DNA of 64,000 bases from RPQJ01 sp963726665 (GTDB lineage: Bacteria > Pseudomonadota > Gammaproteobacteria > Steroidobacterales > Steroidobacteraceae). A program made the translations under genes and the position numbers. Numbering within the stretch: the stretch's first letter is position 1; each line of letters starts with the position of its first letter. Under the pieces are notes generated by a model. The model ran no database searches, was not told the origin of the DNA, and worked only from the letters and a program-made list of their open reading frames with translations. The stretch is taken from positions 86,692 through 150,691 of the forward strand of contig CAVSDW010000024.1 in the NCBI GenBank assembly GCA_963726665.1, read 5' to 3'. Of this stretch, positions 45,291-58,902 are shown in pieces.

Positions 45291-46211
45291 ATGGCCGACT
45301 CCCCCAGCCGGACCCCCGCCACTGCGCCCGGACGCTCCGGCCTCGCGGCCGCAGTGAGCGCGTTCGCCATCTGGGGCCTGTTCCCGCTCTACCTCAGGCC
45401 CCTCTCCGGCGTGCCGACGCTGCAGGTCATGAGCCACCGCATCGTGTGGTGCTGCCTGCTCGTATTCGCGTGGCTGGCGCTGCGTGGCGAGGTCGGCTAG
45501 GTGAAGGTGGCGCTCGCCAATGCGGCGACCCGGCGGCGCCTCGCGGCCTCGGCCGTCTTCATCAGCGTCAACTGGCTCATCTACGTGTGGGCCGTGGCAA
45601 ACGGCCACGTGGTCGATGCGAGCCTCGGCTATTTCATCAACCCGCTGTTCAGCGTCGTGCTGGGCGTGTTCGTGCTGGGCGAGCGACTGAACCGTGCGCA
45701 GTGGGCGGCGATCATGCTGGCCACGGGCGGGGTGCTCTATCTCGCAGTGGCGCTGGGACGTCCGCCCTGGATCGCGCTGGCGCTGGCCTTCAGCTTCGGA
45801 ATGTACGGGCTCATCCGCAAGGTCGTCGCAGTCGAGGCCGTGCCGGGACTCGCCACGGAAACGCTGCTGCTCTCGCCTTTCGCGCTCGCGTTCCTCGTCT
45901 GGTGTTCCGTTCAGGGCACGGGGGCGCTCGGGCACTCGAGCACGGCCGTGGACGCGCTGCTGGTGGGCAGTGGCCTCATCACCGCGATGCCGCTCGCGCT
46001 TTTCGCCTACGGCGCGCGCCGCATTCCGCTCTCCACGGTCGGGCTGGTGCAGTACATCGGCCCGACGCTGCAGTTCCTGCTCGGAGTGTTAGTCTTCCAC
46101 GAGCCCTTCCCGCGGGCGCGCGCCGTGGGGTTCGTCATGATCTGGTCTGCGCTCGCGATCTACGCAGCCGACGGACTCTGGCGCCGCAGCAGGATGGGAC
46201 GGCCCGCCTAG
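45291..46211 (+). CDS. rarD: RarD-type EamA/DMT transporter interrupted by an in-frame amber codon
   Basis: The first 70 codons (GLAAAVSAFAIWGLFPLYLRPLSGVPTLQVMSHRIVWCCLLVFAWLALRGEVG) and the rest (ASAVFISVNWLIYVWAVANGHVVDASLGYFINPLFSVVLGVFVLGERL...FLLGVLVFHEPF) are in the same frame and make one RarD-like protein of about 306 residues with ten membrane helices. They are separated by a TAG at 45498-45500. Homologues usually have a Trp or similar residue here, so TGG to TAG is a likely one-base change. It may be a true nonsense mutation or a base-calling error; a GTG directly after the TAG could restart translation. RarD is a permease of unknown substrate. Confidence 0.8.
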
Positions 46212-46246
46212 GGCGGAAGGATTCGATTCCGCGAGGTCAAGCGCAC

Positions 46247-46558
46247 ATGCCGCAACTTAGATTCACGAGCCGCGCCGACCGGCTGCTGCTGCACTACCGG
46301 ATCCGCGGGAAAGCCTACCCCTCGCCGCGCTACTGGGAACGGCTCTCGCAGATGCTCGAAGAGGAGGCGGAGAAGCGTGGAAAGACGCCGCCCCCGCCGC
46401 CGCTCACCTACTCGCTGGACCATGACCCGACGGACGAGGAGAAGACGGAGCGACTCCGCGAGCAGGTCGTATGGGCAGACCGCAATCAATTGCTGCATCG
46501 GGTCCAGATGTTCTTCGAGGCGATGCCGCCTTCCGGCTGGATGAGAGATGAGAAGTGA
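46247..46558 (+). CDS. Hypothetical charged protein
   Basis: 103 residues, hydrophilic: MPQLRFTSRADRLLLHYRIRGKAYPSPRYWERL, a KTPPPPPLTY proline run, and ERLREQVVWADRNQLLHRVQMFFEAMP. No domain is recognised and no signal or membrane segment is seen. It is 35 bases downstream of rarD on the same strand. Its stop lies just before the perfect palindrome at 46565, a common position for such elements. Confidence 0.55.
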   Translation: MPQLRFTSRADRLLLHYRIRGKAYPSPRYWERLSQMLEEEAEKRGKTPPPPPLTYSLDHDPTDEEKTERLREQVVWADRNQLLHRVQMFFEAMPPSGWMRDEK

Positions 46559-46564
46559 GCCACG

Positions 46565-46611
46565 TAGGGGACATTCTCCTTTTCCGAAACGGAAAAGGAG
46601 AATGTCCCCTA
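46565..46611. repeat. Perfect 22-bp REP-like palindrome
   Basis: TAGGGGACATTCTCCTTTTC... at 46565-46586 pairs perfectly with 46590-46611 across an AAA loop. The right arm supplies the TAG stop of the minus-strand transporter gene. The core matches the element at 39548-39565. The A-rich arms may also allow termination on both strands. Confidence 0.9.
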
Positions 46612-47031
46612 TCTGCGGTTCACCAGCCACAGTCCCGCCATGCACAGCACGAGCCCGATCGCGTTGGCGAGGCTCAGCCGCTCGCGGAACACGGCGACCC
46701 CGATGCCGAGCAGGAGCATCGCCGCCGCGGACTGGGTGACCAGCGCCCCGAGGCTCACGGCATATCCGCTGCGGTAGAGAAACAGGAACCCGAGATCGAG
46801 GCCGACGATCGCGACCGCGAGCGCGAGCGCCGTCCAGTTGAGCTCACGGAGTTCCTGTCGCCACGCAAACTCACCGGGCGCGGCCAGCAGGAAGGCGCCG
46901 AACAGCGTGGTCACCAGGGCATACGTCACGAGCAACGACAGCAGGGGGTTCACGCCGGCCGGCGTGAGCTTGAGCACGAGGTGGTAACCGACCGTGCACG
47001 CGATGGCGAGGGAGAGCCAGGCAAGCTGCAT
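46609..47031 (-). CDS. EamA/DMT-type half transporter
   Basis: 140 residues with four or five membrane helices (WLSLAIACTVGYHLVLKLTP, PLLSLLVTYALVTTLFGAFLLAAP, ALALAVAIVGLDLGFLFLYRSG, GALVTQSAAAMLLLGIGVAVFRERLSLANAIGLVLCMAGLWLV). The FRERLSLANAIGLVLCMAGL end is the EamA repeat signature; a single repeat implies it works as a dimer. Substrate unknown. Its stop is inside the palindrome at 46565-46611. Confidence 0.75.
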   Translation of the reverse strand: MQLAWLSLAIACTVGYHLVLKLTPAGVNPLLSLLVTYALVTTLFGAFLLAAPGEFAWRQELRELNWTALALAVAIVGLDLGFLFLYRSGYAVSLGALVTQSAAAMLLLGIGVAVFRERLSLANAIGLVLCMAGLWLVNRR

Positions 47032-47200
47032 GGGTGAAGCATAGCGGAGGAAGCGCTATGATTATCGCGGTCGAAGAAAACCCAAAGTCGAGCGCATCCC
47101 GGCGCATCGGGCAGCCCAGGCTTCAACCCAAGGCATTGGACAGGCAACCCGTGGCGGGCCGCACGGCCGCGAAACATCACCCAACGACAAGGAGATCACG

Positions 47201-47425
47201 ATGCAAGAGAACATCCCTCCCGGCCAGGGGACGCCACCGGATGCGGCGCCTGCCGACAGCGCCTACACGCAGTGGTACGAGGTGAAGAAGGGCGACACGC
47301 TGTGGAAGATCGCCAAGGAGGTCTATGGCGACGGCAGCCTGTACCCCGAGATCTTCAAGGCCAACCAGGACACGCTCACCGACCCCGACAAGATCAAGGT
47401 CGGCCAGAAGCTGCGCATTCCCTGA
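47201..47425 (+). CDS. LysM-domain protein
   Basis: 74 residues. A proline-rich leader precedes a single LysM domain, YEVKKGDTLWKIAKEVYGDGSLYPEIFKANQDTLTDPDKIKVGQKLRIP, which binds the glycan backbone of peptidoglycan. No signal peptide is visible, as in YgaU/Kbp-type cytoplasmic LysM proteins. The ATG follows AAGGAG. It precedes a lipoprotein gene by 48 bases. Confidence 0.85.
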   Translation: MQENIPPGQGTPPDAAPADSAYTQWYEVKKGDTLWKIAKEVYGDGSLYPEIFKANQDTLTDPDKIKVGQKLRIP

Positions 47426-47473
47426 ACTCGGCTCGACGCCACCGAATAACCCCGAAAGACCAAGGAGTTCCCG

Positions 47474-48094
47474 ATGAAGCTCAAGTCCGCATTTGCCGGA
47501 TTCCTCTCGCTCGCCATGGTCGCCGTGTTGATCGCCGGCTGCGGCAACCAGATGGAACCGGCCAAGAACGCCATCGCCGGCATCGAAGCGGCCATCGCCG
47601 CCGCCGGTCCCGACGCTGCCCAGTACATCCCGGATCAGCTGCAGGCGGTGAACAGCCAGCTCTCCGACCTGAAGATGAAGTTCGACCAGAAGGACTACAA
47701 GGGCGTGATCGCCGCGGCTCCCGCGCTGCTCACCCAGGCGCAGGGCCTCGCCGGTGCCGCGTCGACGGCGAAGCAGGCGGCGGAGGCTGCAAAGGCGGCG
47801 GCGCTGCAGGCACTCACCACCGAATGGGGCACGCTCTCGGCCGGCATCCCGGCGCAGTTGGCGGCCGTCACCAGCCGGGTCGGGATTCTCTCGAAGTCGA
47901 AGAAGCTGCCGGCCGGTCTCGACGCGGCGGCGTTCGACGCGGCGAAGTCAGGCGTTGCCGAAGCCACGACCCTCTGGGACCAGGCCACGGCCGCCCAGGG
48001 TGCCGGCAACGTCGAGCAGGCCGTCACGGCCGCGCGCGACGTGAAGGCAAAGCTGGACGCGGCGATGGCCGCGCTCGGCATGTCGGCCGGCTGA
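47474..48094 (+). CDS. Alanine-rich helical lipoprotein
   Basis: 206 residues. MKLKSAFAGFLSLAMVAVLIAGCGN contains a lipobox (LIAGC). The mature part is helical and Ala-rich (AAGPDAAQYIPDQLQAVNSQLSDLKMKF..., AKQAAEAAKAAALQAL), with regular heptads, and so may form a bundle. Function unknown; Asn at position +2 after Cys favours the outer membrane. It follows the LysM gene with a good AAGGAG site, so both may act at the envelope. Confidence 0.75.
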   Translation: MKLKSAFAGFLSLAMVAVLIAGCGNQMEPAKNAIAGIEAAIAAAGPDAAQYIPDQLQAVNSQLSDLKMKFDQKDYKGVIAAAPALLTQAQGLAGAASTAKQAAEAAKAAALQALTTEWGTLSAGIPAQLAAVTSRVGILSKSKKLPAGLDAAAFDAAKSGVAEATTLWDQATAAQGAGNVEQAVTAARDVKAKLDAAMAALGMSAG

Positions 48095-48131
48095 CCGCCT
48101 GTCGCCTCTTTGATACAAAGAGCAGCGACTG

Positions 48132-48160
48132 CTGGCCGCCTTCGGGCGGCCAGTCTTTTT
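48132..48160 (+). terminator. Rho-independent terminator
   Basis: CTGGCCGCC-TTCG-GGCGGCCAG stem-loop (48132-48153) followed by TCTTTTT. It ends the LysM-lipoprotein transcript. Confidence 0.9.
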
Positions 48161-48275
48161 GGCACGCGCGATGGCGAGGTACGGCCAGGTGAGGGGCATG
48201 GGCAGAGCATGGCCGACGCCCGCGGGTTGGCGTATACAGTGCCCGTACGAACCAGCACAACAAGGAGGGGAGTCG

Positions 48276-48699
48276 ATGTCACGTCATCAATTGGTTCTCG
48301 CCAGAATGGCCTCGTGCGTCGCATTGGGGCTGATCTTGTCTGCAGGCGTGAGCGGTTGCGCATCGCATCGGTCAGATGCGAACAGGACGCCGATACAGGT
48401 GACCGTCAGCGTGGACGCGAGCGGCATGCCCGTCGCGACACCCGATGAAATCAAGGCTCACGAAGGAGACAGGGTGCACTGGGTCTTCCAGGGCCCGGCG
48501 GCCCAGGAATTCGCGGTGAAGTTCACGAACGTGGCGAACTCGCCGTTCGACTGGAGCGAGCAGAAAGGAACGCAGATCTGGGGCACGGTCAAATCGGGCG
48601 CGCTCAAGGACAAGAAGACGTACCCCGTACAAGTACAGCGTCGACGTCAACGGGAAGGTCCAGGACCCGAGAATCATCATCGAGCCGAAGACCCTGTAA
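48276..48699 (+). CDS. Small lipoprotein (one frameshift)
   Basis: About 141 residues. MSRHQLVLARMASCVALGLILSAGVSGCASH is a lipoprotein signal with lipobox VSGC. The mature part IQVTVSVDASGMPVATPDEIKAHEGDRVHWVFQGPAAQEFAVKFTN resembles cupredoxin-like beta-sandwiches without a visible copper site. An extra C at about 48627 shifts the frame; YKYSVDVNGKVQDPRIIIEPKTL then ends with TAA at 48697-48699. AAGGAGGGG precedes the ATG. Role unknown. Confidence 0.7.
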
Positions 48700-48721
48700 C
48701 GCAGCCTTCCGACCGCGCATG

Positions 48722-48756
48722 AAAAAAGGGCCGGCGTTTCCGCCGGCCCTTTTCTT
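48722..48756. terminator. Two-way terminator between lipoprotein gene and groEL
   Basis: GGGCCGGCG-TTTC-CGCCGGCCC (48728-48749) has an A-run before and TTTTCTTT after, so it can end both the plus-strand lipoprotein transcript and the minus-strand groESL transcript. Confidence 0.9.
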
Positions 48757-48801
48757 TGCTCAAGGCGCGTCCTGTGACGTGCCGGGCGAGCGGTCTGCGC
48801 G

Positions 48802-50451
<1,650 letters not shown>

Positions 50452-50494
50452 TGCAGTGTTCTCCAGAATTCGTTGGTTGCTTGTGGGCGGGCGA

Positions 50495-50797
50495 TTACTT
50501 CTCGAGCACCGCCATCACGTCTTCTTCACGCATGACGAGGTACTCCTCGCCATCGACCTTCACTTCGGTACCGCTGTACTTGCCGAAGAGGATGTGGTCG
50601 CCGACTTTGACGTCGAGCGGACGAACCGTGCCGTTTTCGAGGATCTTGCCCTTGCCCACCGCAACGACCTTGCCGCGGATCGGCTTCTCGGCGGCGGAGT
50701 CGGGGATCACGATGCCGCCGGGGGACTTGGTCTCGGCGTCGAGCCGCTGGATGATCACGCGGTCATGAAGCGGACGAATCTTCAACTTGTCAGCCAT
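50495..50797 (-). CDS. groES: Co-chaperonin GroES, copy 1
   Basis: 100 residues. MADKLKIRPLHDRVIIQRLDAETKSPGGIVIPDSAAEKPIRGKVVAVGKG contains the mobile loop that binds GroEL. It caps the GroEL cavity. Its upstream region is closely similar to that of groES copy 2 but carries a damaged CIRCE element. Start ATG 50797. Confidence 0.97.
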   Translation of the reverse strand: MADKLKIRPLHDRVIIQRLDAETKSPGGIVIPDSAAEKPIRGKVVAVGKGKILENGTVRPLDVKVGDHILFGKYSGTEVKVDGEEYLVMREEDVMAVLEK

Positions 50798-50858
50798 TGC
50801 TGAAATCTCCGTGTTGGTATGTTCAGCCGTTTGGGGAATCGCGAGGGAGCGTTAGCAC

Positions 50859-52530
<1,672 letters not shown>

Positions 52531-52573
52531 TGCATTGTTTTCCAAATTCGTTGGGTTGCTTGAGGGCGGGCGA

Positions 52574-52872
52574 TTACTTCTCGATGCACGGCCATGATGT
52601 CTTCTTCGCGCATGACGAGGAGCTCCTCGCCATCCACCTTGACCTCGGTGCCGCTGTACTTGCCGAACAGCACCTTGTCGCCGACCTTCAGGTCGAGCGG
52701 ACGAACCGTTGCCGTTCTCGAGGATCTGGCCCTTGCCGACGGCAACGACTTGCCCCGGATGGGCTTCTCGGTGGCGGTGTCGGGGATCACGATCCCGCCG
52801 GGGGACTTGTTCTCTTCCTCGAGGCGCTTGACGATCACGCGGTCATGAAGCGGACGAATCTTCACTTGTCAT
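52574..52872 (-). CDS. groES: Co-chaperonin GroES, copy 2 (several frameshifts)
   Basis: The reconstructed protein begins MDDKLKIRPLHDRVIVKRLEEENKSPGGIVIPDTATEKPIRGK and ends GEELLVMREEDIMAVIEK. Compared with copy 1, a T is missing at about 52866 after the ATG at 52872, a G is missing at about 52750, and extra bases occur near 52710 and 52585. It is the first gene of the tandem second groESL operon, directly behind a near-perfect CIRCE element. Confidence 0.85.
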
Positions 52873-52934
52873 CCACTCCTGAAATCTCTGTGTTACTAGC
52901 TTGTTCAGCCTGTTAGGGAAATCGCGAGGGAGTG

Positions 52935-52961
52935 TTAGCACTCACCCCGGGAGACTGCTAA
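52935..52961 (-). promoter_or_regulatory. CIRCE element (HrcA operator) before groES copy 2
   Basis: TTAGCACTC-N9-GACTGCTAA matches the consensus TTAGCACTC-N9-GAGTGCTAA with a single mismatch. CIRCE is bound by the heat-shock repressor HrcA. The DNA from here to groES (CACTCCCTCGCGATTTCCC) is almost the same as in front of groES copy 1. Confidence 0.93.
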
Positions 52962-53311
52962 TAATAGGCGGTACAAGCCGAATTCAAGCCCGTGACCGGA
53001 ATCGTCTGCAGGCCGAGACCGGGCGGTTGCGACCACCGGGCGAGAGCGGCTGGCTGACGAGACTGCGGTGCTGTGCACCAGCCCGGAACGCCACCGTCGG
53101 ACGATTCGATCGCGCTCATTGAACAATGGCAGCCTGCGCGACCGGTCCGCGCGTAGGCCTGGCCGCGGACGGCCATCGCATGCGCGACCTGTCCATGAAC
53201 CGTGCACGGTTCCGAGGTGAACCGCTGTCCACAGGACCCGGGACCGGCTCGCGGTCGCCGTGCTGCGTCGCCGGACGGGCATCCGATGCCGGCTCACCGC
53301 GAGTCCTGCGC
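52962..53311. other. Gap between groES copy 2 and dsbD
   Basis: No reading frame with recognisable protein similarity. It must hold the groESL promoter and the dsbD promoter. A perfect 16-bp palindrome GAACCGTGCACGGTTC lies at 53197-53212. In a stretch with many indels, a small damaged gene could be missed. Confidence 0.4.
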
Positions 53312-55614
53312 ATGAACAGACTCGCATGCTCCACCCTTCGCCTGCTCGCACTGTTGCCCTGCTGCTGCTCGCCGCCGGCGCCGCGCGCGGCGCAGGACCG
53401 GACATCCTGCCGCCGGAGCAGGCCTTCCGGTACACGGCGACCGATCGCGGGCGGCGACCTCGTCGTGCGCTACGACATCGAGCCCGGCTACTACCTGTAT
53501 CGGGATCGCATGGGCTTCGCGCCGACGACGCCCGGGCGTCACACTCGGCGCCGCCGTGATGCCGGTCGGCCAGCACCACGAGGACGAGTACTTCGGGCGG
53601 CAGGTGCATCTATCGCGGCCGATCGCGTCGCGTGCGAAGCTCACGTTCGACGGCGCGCCGCGAGCGTTCGACCTGCGACTGAAGCTCGCAGGGCTGCGCC
53701 GACGCCGGCCTGTGCTATCCGCCGCAGAACTGGACCACGCACGCGTCGAGGCTGCCGGCCGCGGCGGCGCGGCCGCCAGCCGGCGCCTGCCGGAGCCGCC
53801 AACCGCGCCGCCGGCCGTCGGGCTTCGACCTCGGCGCCTGCTCGGCCGGGCCGCCGTCCGAAGGCGACCTGCTGCCCGCGGACCAGGCCTTCGTGCTGAC
53901 CGCCACCAGCGACCGCCCGGACCGCATCACGCTGCACTGGGACATCGCGGAGGGCTACTACCTCTACCGCGACAAGGTGAAGGTCGCGGCCGCGGCCGGC
54001 GACGTCGCAGCTCGGCGCGCCGTCGATTCCCGGCCGGCAAGGTGAAGCACGACGAGTACTTCGGCGACCAGGTCGTTTCTACGACCGGATGGACGCCGAC
54101 GTGCCGGTCGCCGCGGCCGCGGCGCAGCCGCGCAGGTCACGCTCGAGGTCGGCTACCAGGGCTGCGCGGAGGCGGGGCTCTGTTACCCGCCGACCGCAAG
54201 ACGGTGCACGGTGAGCTGCGCGGCACCGCGGTCGCCGCTGCACCGCGCCGCGCGACCGCGGCGGCGCCGACGCGCGGCCCGATGCGTCTCCGAGCAGGAC
54301 GCGCTCGCCGCAAGATCCGCAACGGCAGCCTGCTCGCGGTGCTGGCGACCTTCTTCGGCGCGGGCCTGCTGCTCGCCTTCACGCCCTGCGTGCTGCCGAT
54401 GGTGCCGATCCTCTCGGGGATCATCGTCGGCGCAGGGCCGCGACCGACCCGTCTCGCGCGGCCGCGCATTCTCGCTGTCGCTCGCCTACGTGCTCGGCAT
54501 GGCGCTCACCTACACGGTCGCGGGCGCCGCCTTCGCGGCCGCCGGCCAGCAGGCGCAGGCGTTCTTCCAGCAGCCGTGGATCATCGTCGTGTTCGCCGGG
54601 CTGTTCGTGCTGCTGGCGCTCGGCGATGTTCGGCGTGTTCAACCTGCAGGTGCCGCCGGCGTTCCAGGCGCGCGTCGCGCGACCTGAGCAACCGGCAGAA
54701 GCGGGCACGCTGGTCGGCACGGCGGTCATGGGCGCGCTCTCCTCGCTGGTCGTCACCGCCTGCGTGGCGCCGCCGCTGGTCGCCGCGCTCGCGGTGATCG
54801 GCCAGACCGGCGACATGTTGCGCGGCGGCGCCGCGCTGTTCGCGCTGGCCTCGGCATGGGCGCGCCGCTGCTGGTGGTCGGCGCGTCGGCCGGGCGGCTG
54901 CTGCCGAAGGCCGGCGCCTGGATGGACACGGTCAAGGCCGCGTTCGGCGTGATGATGCTGGGCGTCGCGGTGTGGATGCTCGGACGCATCCTGCCCGGCG
55001 CCGCTGACGCTGGCGCTGTGGGCGTGCTGGCGTTCGTGTCCGGCTACTGCCTGCTGACGCTGGGCGCCAGCGGACTCGGGCGCGCGGCCGTCGGCCGTGC
55101 GCCGCGGCCTCGGCGTGCTCGCGCTCTGTACGGCGTGCTGCTGCTGGTCGGCGCGCTCGCCGGCCGCAGCGACCCGCTGCGGCCGCTCGAAGGCGTGGTC
55201 GGCCACGCCGGCGGCGACGGCAGCGCGAGGCAGCAGGCTCGCCTTCACGCCGCATCAAGACGGTGGCCGACCTCGACCGCGAGCTCGCCGCTGCCAGCGC
55301 CGCCGGCCAGCCCGTGATGCTCGACTTCTATGCCGACTGGTGCGTGTCCTGCAAGGAGATGGAGAACTACACCTTCACCGATCCCGCCGTGCAGGCCGGC
55401 GCTCGCGCACGCCGTGCTGCTGCAGGCCGACGTCACCGCCAACGACGCCGACGACCAGGCGCTGCTCGCGGCGCTTCGGCATCTTCGGTCCGCCGACCAT
55501 CGTGTTCTTCGCGGCCGGACGGGCCGGAACGCAGCGGACTACCGCGTGGTCGGCTTCAAGCCGCCGAGGAGTTCCGCGAGCACGTGGCGCGGGCGTCGGC
55601 GGGAGCGGCCGTGA
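53312..55614 (+). CDS. dsbD: Thiol:disulfide interchange protein DsbD with duplicated N-terminal domain (many frameshifts)
   Basis: After a signal peptide (MNRLACSTLRLLALLPCCCS) two nDsbD domains follow: the first with YDIEPGYYLYRDRMGF, HEDEYFGRQV and CADAGLCYPPQNW, the second with WDIAEGYYLYRDKVKV, HDEYFGDQV and YQGCAEAGLCYPP. Each has the reactive Cys pair. The membrane domain shows LLLAFTPCVLPMVPILSGIIVGAG and VVTACVAPPLVAALAVIGQ, with its two transfer cysteines. The C-terminal thioredoxin domain has MLDFYADWCVSCKEMENYTFTDPAV (CVSC). DsbD carries electrons from cytoplasmic thioredoxin to periplasmic DsbC and others. More than ten single-base shifts break the frame. The stop TGA 55612-55614 overlaps the next GTG. 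Confidence 0.9.
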
Positions 55615-56342
55615 GGCCACTGGCGCGTCGCCGCGCTGGCTGTTCGCGCTCGCTGGCCGCGGGCGTCGCGGCCTACTGGCCTTCGAGCAGCGCGCACGGC
55701 CACCTGCGCCGCTTCGGCGCCGACGGCAGTCGCGCGCGCCGAGTCGCCGCCGGCCGCGGCGACAACCCACGGTGCTGGCCGCGACGCGTCCCCGACTTCC
55801 ACCTGGCAGACCTCGACGGGAGCATCCGCTCGCTCGGCCGAGTGGACGGCAGGCGCTGATCATCAATTTCTGGGCGACCTGGTGCGCGCCCTGCCGGCGG
55901 GAGATCCCGCTGCTCGAGCAGTGCAGCAGAGTCGGGCCCGAAGGCTTCCAGGTGATCGGCGTGGCCGTGGACTATCGCGGACGGTCATCGCCTTCATCGA
56001 CGAGACCGGCTTGAGTTACCCGATCCTGATCGGCGAGCAGGAGGCCATCGATGCCGCCGAGGCCTTCGGCGTGGAGTCGTCGGCTTCCCGTTCACGGTCT
56101 TCGCGGACGCCCAGGGCCGGATCATCGCCTGCCACGTCGGCGAGCTGACCCGCCCGCAGGCCGAGGCCATCCTCGACGTCATCGACGGTCATCGCGGCGC
56201 CGTGTCGCCTGACCAGGCGAGGCTCGAGATCACGGCCGGCATCGACGGCTCAAAGGCCTGGACCCCAGGGCTGAACGCCCACCCGGGCCACCCGCCCCCG
56301 AATAGAGGGGAAATGCTTCTATCTTGCGGCCAAAGGCGTTAA
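55611..56342 (+). CDS. TlpA-like thioredoxin-fold disulfide reductase (frameshifts)
   Basis: An N-terminal anchor is followed by PDFHLADLDGSIRSLGEWDGQALIINFWATWCAPCRREIPLLEQ, the TlpA/ResA fold with the active site WCAPC. GFQVIGVAVDY, VIAFIDETGLSYPILIGEQEAIDAAEAFGV and GFPFTVFADAQGRIIACHVGEL complete it. It is a membrane-tethered periplasmic thiol reductase, often helping cytochrome c maturation, and takes electrons from DsbD. The GTG at 55611 overlaps the dsbD stop (GTGA). Frame changes occur near 55660, 55850, 55980 and 56080. After the last one the frame closes at TAA 56340-56342, but the true end could be earlier. Confidence 0.8.
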
Positions 56343-56375
56343 ACTCGCCGCCATCTCCGGGAAACGGGACTGTCG

Positions 56376-56831
56376 ATGGCCCGGATACTGCTGCTCAACG
56401 GGCCCAACCTGAACCTGCTCGGCACCCGGGAGCCGGGTCTGTACGGGCCAGGCGACCCTGGAGCCGGTACACGAGCGCGACGGGCCCTCGCCGCCAGGCC
56501 GGCCACCAGCTGACGGCTTCCAGAGCAATGCGGAAGCCGAGCTGGTCGACCGGATCCACGCAGGCGCCGGCCACACGTGGACTTCATCGTGGTCAACCCG
56601 GGCGCCCTGACCCACACCAGCGTCGCGCTGCGCGACGCCCTCCTGGCCGTGGGGATGCCGTTCATCGAGATCCACCTCAGCAACGTGCACGCCCGGGAAG
56701 CATTCCGCCAGCACTCCTATTTCTCCGACATAGCGGTCGGCACGATCACCGGCCTCGGGGCCCTCGGCTACGAACTGGCGCTGCGGGCCGCCGTACGAGC
56801 ACCTCGCCGCCCGACCGCGCGGTCAAGCTGA
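56376..56831 (+). CDS. aroQ: 3-dehydroquinate dehydratase, type II (frameshifts)
   Basis: About 150 residues after repair. MARILLLNGPNLNLLGTREPGLYG is the N-terminal motif with the catalytic Tyr, FQSNAEAELVDRIH and FIVVNPGALTHTSVALRDAL follow, and IEIHLSNVHAREAFRQHSYFSDIAVGTITGLGALGYELAL holds the catalytic His. It makes 3-dehydroshikimate in the shikimate pathway. Small indels break the frame near 56450, 56565 and 56790. It belongs to the conserved dsbD-tlpA-aroQ-accB-accC order. The ATG at 56376 is fixed by the motif. Confidence 0.9.
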
Positions 56832-56849
56832 CAGAAACGGAGGGGACCC

Positions 56850-57328
56850 ATGGACATCCGCAAGGTCAAGAAACTCATCGAGCTGCTCGAGGAATCCGGC
56901 ATCGCCGAAATCGAGATCTCCGAAGGCGAGGAATCGGTGCGCATCAGCCGCCACCCGACCGGGCCGTGCGCACCTGCACGGCGCCATGGCCTACCGCCGC
57001 CCGGCGCAGCCCGGCCCGGCCGCCCCGCGCCGGCAGCCCGCGGCCACGCCGCCGCCGGCAACGCCGCGCGCCGAGCTGCCGGACCACAAGGTGACTGCGC
57101 CGATGGTCGGCACGTACTACGCGTCGGCGGCCCCGGGCGCCGAAGCCGTTCGTGAAGATCGGCAGCGAGGTGAAGGTCGGCGACACGCTGTGCATCATCG
57201 AGGCCATGAAGATGATGAACCAGATCGAGTCCGACAAGGCCGGCCGGGTCGTCGCCATGCTGGCGACCAACGGCGAGCCGGTCGAATTCGGCCAGCCGCT
57301 GTTCATCATCGAGTACCGCGCCCCCTAC
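56850..57328 (+). CDS. accB: Biotin carboxyl carrier protein of acetyl-CoA carboxylase (frameshifts)
   Basis: MDIRKVKKLIELLEESGIAEIEISEGEESVRISR is the AccB N-terminus, a Pro/Ala-rich linker follows, and VTAPMVGTYYASAAPGAEPFVKIGSEVKVGDTLCIIEAMKMMNQIESDKAGRVVAMLATNGEPVEFGQPLFIIE is the biotinyl domain with the biotinylated Lys in EAMKM. It carries CO2 between biotin carboxylase and carboxyltransferase for fatty-acid synthesis. Frame changes occur near 56965 and 57148, and no clean stop is seen after FIIE, so a further indel near 57325 is likely. It is essential in bacteria, which argues that the indels are errors. Confidence 0.92.
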
Positions 57329-57330
57329 CG

Positions 57331-58671
<1,341 letters not shown>

Positions 58672-58720
58672 CCGCGACGCTCGCGTAGCCGGTGATCGCG
58701 TGAGCGGCGCCTTTGCGCTG

Positions 58721-58806
58721 GCGGCGATCGGGGAGCCAAGGGTTTGTCCGGCTTCGCTCGGAGATATGCTCGCCTGGACAAACCCTTGCTCCCCGGGGAT
58801 CGCCGC
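58721..58806. repeat. Hairpin repeat, variant family, copy 1 (loop reversed)
   Basis: Stem of about 29 bp with two small bulges (58721-58749 with 58776-58806; arm AAGGGTTTGTCC) and a 26-nt loop 58750-58775 holding GCTTCGCTCGGAGATATGCT, the reverse complement of the loop at 58920. Further pairing (GCGCCTTTGCGC with GTGCGTAAAGGCGC) extends the base. The loop shares only GGCGAGCAT with the clusters at 4-14 kb. Confidence 0.9.
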
Positions 58807-58902
58807 GCACCGCCGAGGTGCGTAAAGGCGCGGCGAGTCCAGCGTTGGCCCTCGTTGCCGACCACCGAGGTCGGCCACCGTCGGCGCCAGCCAGTCCAGC
58901 GT

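Noticed and set aside
45498..45500. Amber codon read as pyrrolysine or another residue
   Set aside because: No pyl genes or context signals are seen, and RarD proteins are not known to use recoding; a point change or error is simpler.
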